This document shows, piece after piece, positions 59,077 to 64,000 of a DNA stretch of 64,000 nucleotides. The stretch comes from Aquibium oceanicum (GTDB taxonomy: Bacteria > Pseudomonadota > Alphaproteobacteria > Rhizobiales > Rhizobiaceae), in assembly GCF_001889605.1 (NCBI RefSeq), contig NZ_CP018171.1, forward strand, positions 4,935,501 to 4,999,500. Reading direction: 5' to 3'. The notes beneath the pieces were generated by a model. It saw only the letters and a list, made by a program, of their open reading frames with translations, did no database searches and was not told the origin of the DNA. Each line of letters starts with the position of its first letter. Positions within the stretch are counted from its first letter, which is position 1. The position numbers and the translations under genes were made by a program.

Positions 59077-59879
59077 CTGCTCCGCCCGTTGTTCAGGAAT
59101 CCCTTCATTGCGGAAACCGTCTCCTCCGGAGCGCTCAGATTGGGACAGTGGCCCGAGGCCTTCATCACAACCAGTTCGCTGCCAGGGATGTGCTTGTGGA
59201 CGAACTCGCCTACCGCCCGGGGAGCTATCACATCCTCCGAGCACTGCAGGATCAACGTCCGAACGTTCACATTCGCGAGGTCCTCTCGATTGTCCGACAG
59301 GAATGTCGCGCGTGCGAACTGCTTGGCGATTTCCGGGTCTGTGCGGCAGAAGCTGTTGGTGAGTTCCTCGCCGAGTTCCGGCCGATCGGAGTTGCCCATG
59401 ATCACGGGCGCCATTGCCTGTGACCACCCCATATGATTGCTGTCCAGGAAATCCAGCAACTCGTGTATCTGGTTCTCGCTGAAGCCCCCCACGTAGTCAC
59501 CGTCATCGATGTAGCGCGGCGAGGGACCGACCATGATGAGCGTATCGAATAGTTCAGGTGCTCTCTTAGCAGCGAGCGCTCCGATCATGGCGCTGACCGA
59601 GTGGCCGACGAATACGCCATCCTGAATGCCGAGCTCCCGGCACAATGATACTACGTCATCTGCGTAGCCATCGAGCGAAGTGTGCTTCGTAGGATCGTAG
59701 GAAGCCAGATCAGAACCGCCGGACCCGAGATGATCGAAGAGAACGATGCGATAGGCGTCCTCGAACGCTGGCGCCACGAAGCGCCACATGTTCTGATCGC
59801 AACCAAATCCGTGAGCGAACACCATAGGTGTCGTCCCTCTTCCGCTCGGGTTTACATTGTGGCGGCGCGCTGCGTCCAT
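59073..59879 (-). CDS. rsbQ: RsbQ-like alpha/beta hydrolase
   Basis: 268 aa; GGGAGG precedes the ATG. Opens RHNVNPSGRGTTPMVFAHGF; nucleophile elbow FVGHSVSAMIG (Ser), Asp in CSEDVIAP, His in ASGHCPNLSAP. FAHGFGCDQNMWRFVAPAF is the RsbQ/KAI2/D14 pattern. In Bacillus, RsbQ supplies a small hydrophobic ligand to the PAS phosphatase RsbP. Here the partner is probably the adjacent PAS kinase. Confidence 0.88.
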   Translation of the reverse strand: MDAARRHNVNPSGRGTTPMVFAHGFGCDQNMWRFVAPAFEDAYRIVLFDHLGSGGSDLASYDPTKHTSLDGYADDVVSLCRELGIQDGVFVGHSVSAMIGALAAKRAPELFDTLIMVGPSPRYIDDGDYVGGFSENQIHELLDFLDSNHMGWSQAMAPVIMGNSDRPELGEELTNSFCRTDPEIAKQFARATFLSDNREDLANVNVRTLILQCSEDVIAPRAVGEFVHKHIPGSELVVMKASGHCPNLSAPEETVSAMKGFLNNGRSS

Positions 59880-60306
59880 TCTTCCCTCCCATGATGCCGT
59901 TCATCCCCATCCACATCAGTTGGCGAGGCGATCTAGTGACGATAGAAACTTGTTCTCGCGTTCTTGTCGGCGCTCGTCGTGAGACGAGAGGTTTGTGGAT
60001 CCCAATTCAGGGTGATCCTGCATTCGAACCCATCGGGACCTGCAATTCGATGGATCGCCCCTTCGCACTCGAGTCTAATATTCAGATCGATCAGGACGCC
60101 TGCAAAGCGGTCCTCAATCCATTCTGTAGAGGAAGCTTTTGTCTCGGTCCATTTGAGCTCCAACTTCTGAGGCTCCTGTGGATCTGGCTTCCATTCCACC
60201 TGTATGCTGCTCGCCTCGGCTGACTGGCTACGCCACTTGGCACCAGCGGAAAGTGAACCGCCCCGGGTTTGCCGGAGGCTCCAACTCCTGAGAAGGTGGA
60301 GCCATC

Positions 60307-60633
60307 ATGAGCAAGACGACGAACAAGTTTTCCCCGGAAGTACGCCAGCGAGCCGTGCGGCTGGTGCTGGATCACGAGCATGAACACCCCTCCCGCTGGG
60401 CGGCGATCATGTCGATCTCGGGCAAGATCGGCTGCACGGGCCAGACGCTGAACGAGTGGGTGAAGAAGGCCGAGGTGGATGCCGGCAAGCGGGCCGGTGT
60501 GCCGGCGGACATGGCGGCCAAGCTGAAGGCCCTGGAACGGGAGAACCGAGAACTTCGGCAGGCCAACGAGATCCTGCGCAAGGCGTCGGCGTATTTTGCC
60601 CAGGCGGAGCTCGACCGCCCATTCAAACGATGA
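60307..60633 (+). CDS. IS3-family OrfA (copy C)
   Basis: Identical to copy A OrfA. ATGA overlap with OrfB. Confidence 0.93.
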   Translation: MSKTTNKFSPEVRQRAVRLVLDHEHEHPSRWAAIMSISGKIGCTGQTLNEWVKKAEVDAGKRAGVPADMAAKLKALERENRELRQANEILRKASAYFAQAELDRPFKR

Positions 60634-61535
60634 TCGCGTTCATCGACGATCACCGCGAGGCGTATGGGGTCGAGCCGATCTGCAAGGTGCTGCCGATCGC
60701 CCCGTCGACCTACCACCACCATGTCGCCAAGCGCGCCAATCCCGAGAAGCTGTCGGCGCGGGCGAAGCGGGACCTGGAGCTCAAGCCCGAGATCGAGCGC
60801 GTCTTCACCGAGAACTTCGAGGTGTATGGTGCGCGCAAGGTCTGGCGTCAGATGCTGCGCGAAGGCTTCGGCGTTGCGCGCTGCACAGTCGAGCGGCTAA
60901 TGGCCGACGTGGGCCTACACGGCGTCATCCGCGGCAAGCCGATCCGCACCACGGTCCAGGACAAGGCCGCGCCATGTCCACGCGACCATGTGAACCGGGT
61001 CTTCCATGCCCCGGCGCCGAACAGGCTCTGGCTCTCGGACTTCACCTACGTCAGCACCTGGTCGGGCTTCGTCTACGTGGCCTTCGTGATCGACGCCTAT
61101 GCGCGTCGCATCGTCGGCTGGCGGGTGAGCCGGACGGCGCATGCGAGCTTCGTTCTCGATGCTCTTGAACAGGCCCTGCACGAGCGGCGGCCCATTCATC
61201 GCGGTGGCCTGGTGCATCATTCGGACAGGGGATCTCAATATGTCAGCATCCGCTACACAGAGCGTTTGGCCGAGGCGGGCATCGAGCCTTCCGTCGGAAG
61301 TATCGGCGACTCCTACGACAACGCTCTCGCCGAAACCATCAACGGCCTCTACAAGGCCGAGGTGATCCATCGGCGCGGACCCTGGCGCTCCTTCGAGGCC
61401 GTCGAGTTCGCAACGCTGAACTGGGTCGACTGGTTCAACAATCGCCGGCTGCTGGAGCCCATCGGCAACATCCCGCCGGCCGAAGCCGAGGCACGCTACT
61501 ACGCCATGCTGGAAGAACCGGCCATGGCAGCGTGA
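60630..61535 (+). CDS. IS3-family OrfB transposase (copy C)
   Basis: Identical to copy A OrfB with all catalytic residues. Intact. Confidence 0.93.
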   Translation: MIAFIDDHREAYGVEPICKVLPIAPSTYHHHVAKRANPEKLSARAKRDLELKPEIERVFTENFEVYGARKVWRQMLREGFGVARCTVERLMADVGLHGVIRGKPIRTTVQDKAAPCPRDHVNRVFHAPAPNRLWLSDFTYVSTWSGFVYVAFVIDAYARRIVGWRVSRTAHASFVLDALEQALHERRPIHRGGLVHHSDRGSQYVSIRYTERLAEAGIEPSVGSIGDSYDNALAETINGLYKAEVIHRRGPWRSFEAVEFATLNWVDWFNNRRLLEPIGNIPPAEAEARYYAMLEEPAMAA

Positions 61536-64000
61536 CTCAAACCAAATGGCCTCCGGCAAACCCGGGGCGGTTCAAAGTTCATGGAACACGAGGCTAAGGG
61601 CAATTGCTTGCCTTGGAGGGACTGCAACATTTGGCCCGTGGATTTGGATATGCTTATCGTCGCCCGGTAGTTGTTTCTCAAGAGCTTTGGAAATGATGAG
61701 ACCCAACGGTGCGGCTTTCCATTCGGCTTCCGAAAGCAACGTGTGGCCATCTGCGATCGCGATGAGCCGGCGGCGGAAGGCGGTGATGAACTCCTCACGG
61801 TCACGGCTCACTCTAGCCGTTTGATCAGCAATGGATACCACGACTGCAAGTGTGTTCTTGACCCGGTGATTGAGCTCCGAGAGCAGCAGACGTTGATGCT
61901 CCTCGGAGCGTCGCCGATGATCGAGCTCCACCTTGGCTTGCTGGAACATGCGCGCGTTGTCCATTGCAACGGCTGTCTGTGCCGCAATGCTTTCGACAGC
62001 CTGAGCCGCAGACTCATCGAAAATCCCCTGCTCGGGATGACCGAAGAACAGCCCACCTACAACCTCGCCAGAGCGGGATGTTACCGGGACCGCTAAGTAT
62101 GATCGTACTGGAAGATGACCAGGCGGCATGCCAAAATGAGGGTCGTTCTGCCCATAGCGGACATCCGACGTGATGTCATCCGAAAGCATGGTTCCTTCGC
62201 CGCGAAGCGTTGGACCAAACACCTGCGTGTGACGAGGCATCGGGAAATTTGCGAATGCCTTTCGGTCTGCCCCAGATAGAGTGAACAGTTCGTAGGTCTC
62301 TTCCCCAGGTCCTGGATTCCTGAAGAACGCTCCGAAGCCCGCTCCAATGAGACGAGTGGTAGCGTCTGTCACAGACTGCATCACCTTCTGAACGTCCAGT
62401 TCCGCGGCAAGTTGGAGGTTGATGGCGTGAACAGTCTGGAGTGCGCTTGTCCGTCGTTCGAGCGCCTCAGCGGTGGCCTTGAGTTCCGAGACATCAAGAA
62501 GGGCACCATCCCATACCACGCTACCATCCGAGCGGCGGTGGGGTCGGGCTAAGCTACGAATCCACGAAAGGGTCCCATCCTCTCCGACGATTGGCCCCTC
62601 AAATTCGAACAAGTCTAAGGTCGAGGCGCTTTTGCGGATTTCCTCAGTAAAGCGGGTGCGCGCTTCTGACGTCGCAAAGATCTGTGACACCTGCTCCACC
62701 GTCATCTTCTCGCGCATGAGATCGTTCAGTCTTGCGGAAAAGGGCGTGTCACTGCTGGAACTGATGAAGGGGAATGTCACAGTCCCATCCGGATGAAGTA
62801 CGCGACGGTAGAGAACTCCCGGAAACTGCGCAGTTATGTCCTGCAGTCTCGCCTCCGCCTGCCGCTCACCCTCAGCTTTCAGGCTGCGTCGCTCGGCCTC
62901 CCGTTCGTTCCTGATTTTCTGCATCACCAGCCATGCAAGCAGTGCTGCGACTCCAGCGGCAGAGGCCGCGCCTGCCGCTAGCCACCACCTGGATTGATTG
63001 ATGATCTGCCGTGCTACTCCGGCTGGCGCCCCGACGGCTGCGCTCCAGCCGGTAATCGAGGACCTGCCGATGGCTGTATAGACAGGTTCACCTTCCTGAT
63101 TATAGGAGTAGAAGAGATCCTCGGGCGTCGAGTCTATCATGTCGATCAGCGATGGTGTGGCTCTTCTTCCGACATATCGTTCGACTGCCCTTGAGCGGCC
63201 TGCAATCCTATGTCCAGGCCCAAGTAGCGCCGCGATCCATCCTTCCGGCAAGTCTAGTGTCTGAAGCGCTTTGGAAAACGGGTCAAGGGAAATGATCGCG
63301 GTCAAGGACATGCTCTGATTCGAGGCTTCTTGGCGAATGAGCAGGAATGAAAACCCAGCTTCGTCCCCGGCGACCACAGCCGGCAAAGTGCCAGACTCGA
63401 AAGCTTCTGGCTCACCACGGAGGATGGCCCTGGCGCTATCAGGTAAGCCGGGACGCATCAGCGACGAAATCGCTCGTCCATTTTTGTCATGCAGACGAAT
63501 GGTAAGCCATGGCCCCTCACTCAGAAGCCGGTCTGCCTGCGATTGGAATGCTTCTGGGAACAGAGCAAGATCGGAAAGGATCTCGATCTTCAGCAAATAG
63601 TCAGACAGAATTCGATCACCCAGACCGACCGATGCATCAGCTATCGCAATCAGGTCGGCTTCGAGCTGTTGCTCCTTTCCGCCGGAGAGCTGGGCCGTCA
63701 AAAGGATGGCAAACACCATGACGGGCAGAATCGCTACCGCAGGGAGAAGTACCAGCCACCATCCCGGAGCCCGCCACGGATCTCCGCCGCCCTTGCCCAC
63801 CATTCGACCACCTCTTACCCCAACCGGCTTCAACGCGGGGAGCTCTCCGAGGTTCCATGTCTTCGATAAGGCATTGATGATCAATGAATCGAGAGAGAGA
63901 GCGCATATGATCCCAAGGGAGCACATTGCTTTCCTCCGCAGTTGCGAGATAGTTCCGCAATCAGGGAGGAACCTCGTGAAGATCCAAGGATTGCCCGACA

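Larger units (their letters stand above)
60254..61574 (+). mobile_element. IS3-family insertion sequence, copy C (1321 bp)
   Basis: Third copy, same orientation as copy A. Target duplication AAG (60251-60253 and 61575-61577). Lies inside the HWE kinase gene. Confidence 0.95.
59933..63803 (-). pseudogene. HWE-type sensor histidine kinase, interrupted by IS copy C
   Basis: From ATG 63803 (GAGGTGG upstream): TM, dCache-like extracytoplasmic domain, TM, coiled coil, PAS-like domain, GAF domain (AINLQLAAELDVQKVMQSVT, DNARMFQQAK), then HWE kinase core LLSELNHRVKNTLAVVV and LSEAEWKAAPLGL. It breaks at ALSLVFHEL, where the IS sits. Removing the IS and one AAG copy rejoins the frame to SAGAKWR..., LKWTETKAS, AGVLIDLNIRLECEG and a stop at 59933 (848 residues in total). 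The interruption removes the ATPase C-terminal half. Confidence 0.9.

Noticed and set aside
1-64000. CRISPR arrays, tRNA or rRNA genes
   Set aside because: No regularly spaced repeats or cloverleaf/rRNA signatures were found by eye.

Overview
The window looks like an accessory region (plasmid or genomic island) of a GC-rich alphaproteobacterium, most likely Hyphomicrobiales/Rhizobiales. The reasons are an EcfG-type sigma factor, HWE-type histidine kinases, DUF982 proteins, TadG-like proteins, an alphaproteobacterial Pal lipoprotein and a heavy load of IS3, IS5, IS256, IS630 and IS1595 elements. No tRNA, rRNA, CRISPR array or replication gene was seen.

Layout. (1) 1-1016 and 9659-32600 carry a densely packed block of phage-type genes, nearly all on the minus strand and often joined by ATGA/GTGA overlaps. 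It includes a partial SF2 helicase, rIIA- and rIIB-like proteins, a Gp88-like cysteine-rich protein, a SprT-like metallopeptidase, a DUF2786 protein, a phosphoribosyltransferase, a ClpP-like serine protease, a protein-kinase-fold protein, an HNH-like protein and about 30 unknown small proteins, some forming paralogous families. No capsid, tail, terminase or lysis gene is visible. (2) 1059-9655 separates the two phage pieces and is bounded by a 15/16 inverted repeat. It holds a broken tyrosine recombinase, a Pal-like lipoprotein, a CHASE3 histidine kinase, an HD-GYP protein, a TadG-like protein and one IS3 copy. (3) 13726-17406 is a 3.7 kb IS1595-family transposon with perfect 24-bp ends and an 8-bp target duplication. 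It sits just upstream of rIIA and carries passenger genes, including one with a HEPN-like Rx4H motif. (4) 33564-36220 has an ECF sigma factor, an IS3 (IS407-type) element and remnants. (5) 36509-43399 is a five-gene overlapping operon (dabB, dabA, cysD-like, DUF6671, small ORF) with a divergent LysR regulator. It is probably a dissolved-inorganic-carbon uptake system joined to a sulfate-activation-type enzyme. (6) 43529-56180 is a graveyard of broken genes: IS5, IS630, frameshifted tadG, a split SRAP peptidase, a truncated antitoxin beside an intact GNAT toxin and a resolvase piece. Between them lie an intact serine hydrolase and a cluster of secreted proteins. (7) 56179-63803 has a dead IS3-family element and a signalling operon: HWE kinase, RsbQ-like hydrolase and hybrid PAS kinase. 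The HWE kinase gene is cut by an IS.

Three identical-looking 1321-bp IS3-family copies (8291, 53838, 60254), each with a 3-bp target duplication, show recent transposition. Two of the insertions can be reversed on paper to restore intact reading frames: a secreted protein (signal peptide) and the 848-residue HWE kinase.
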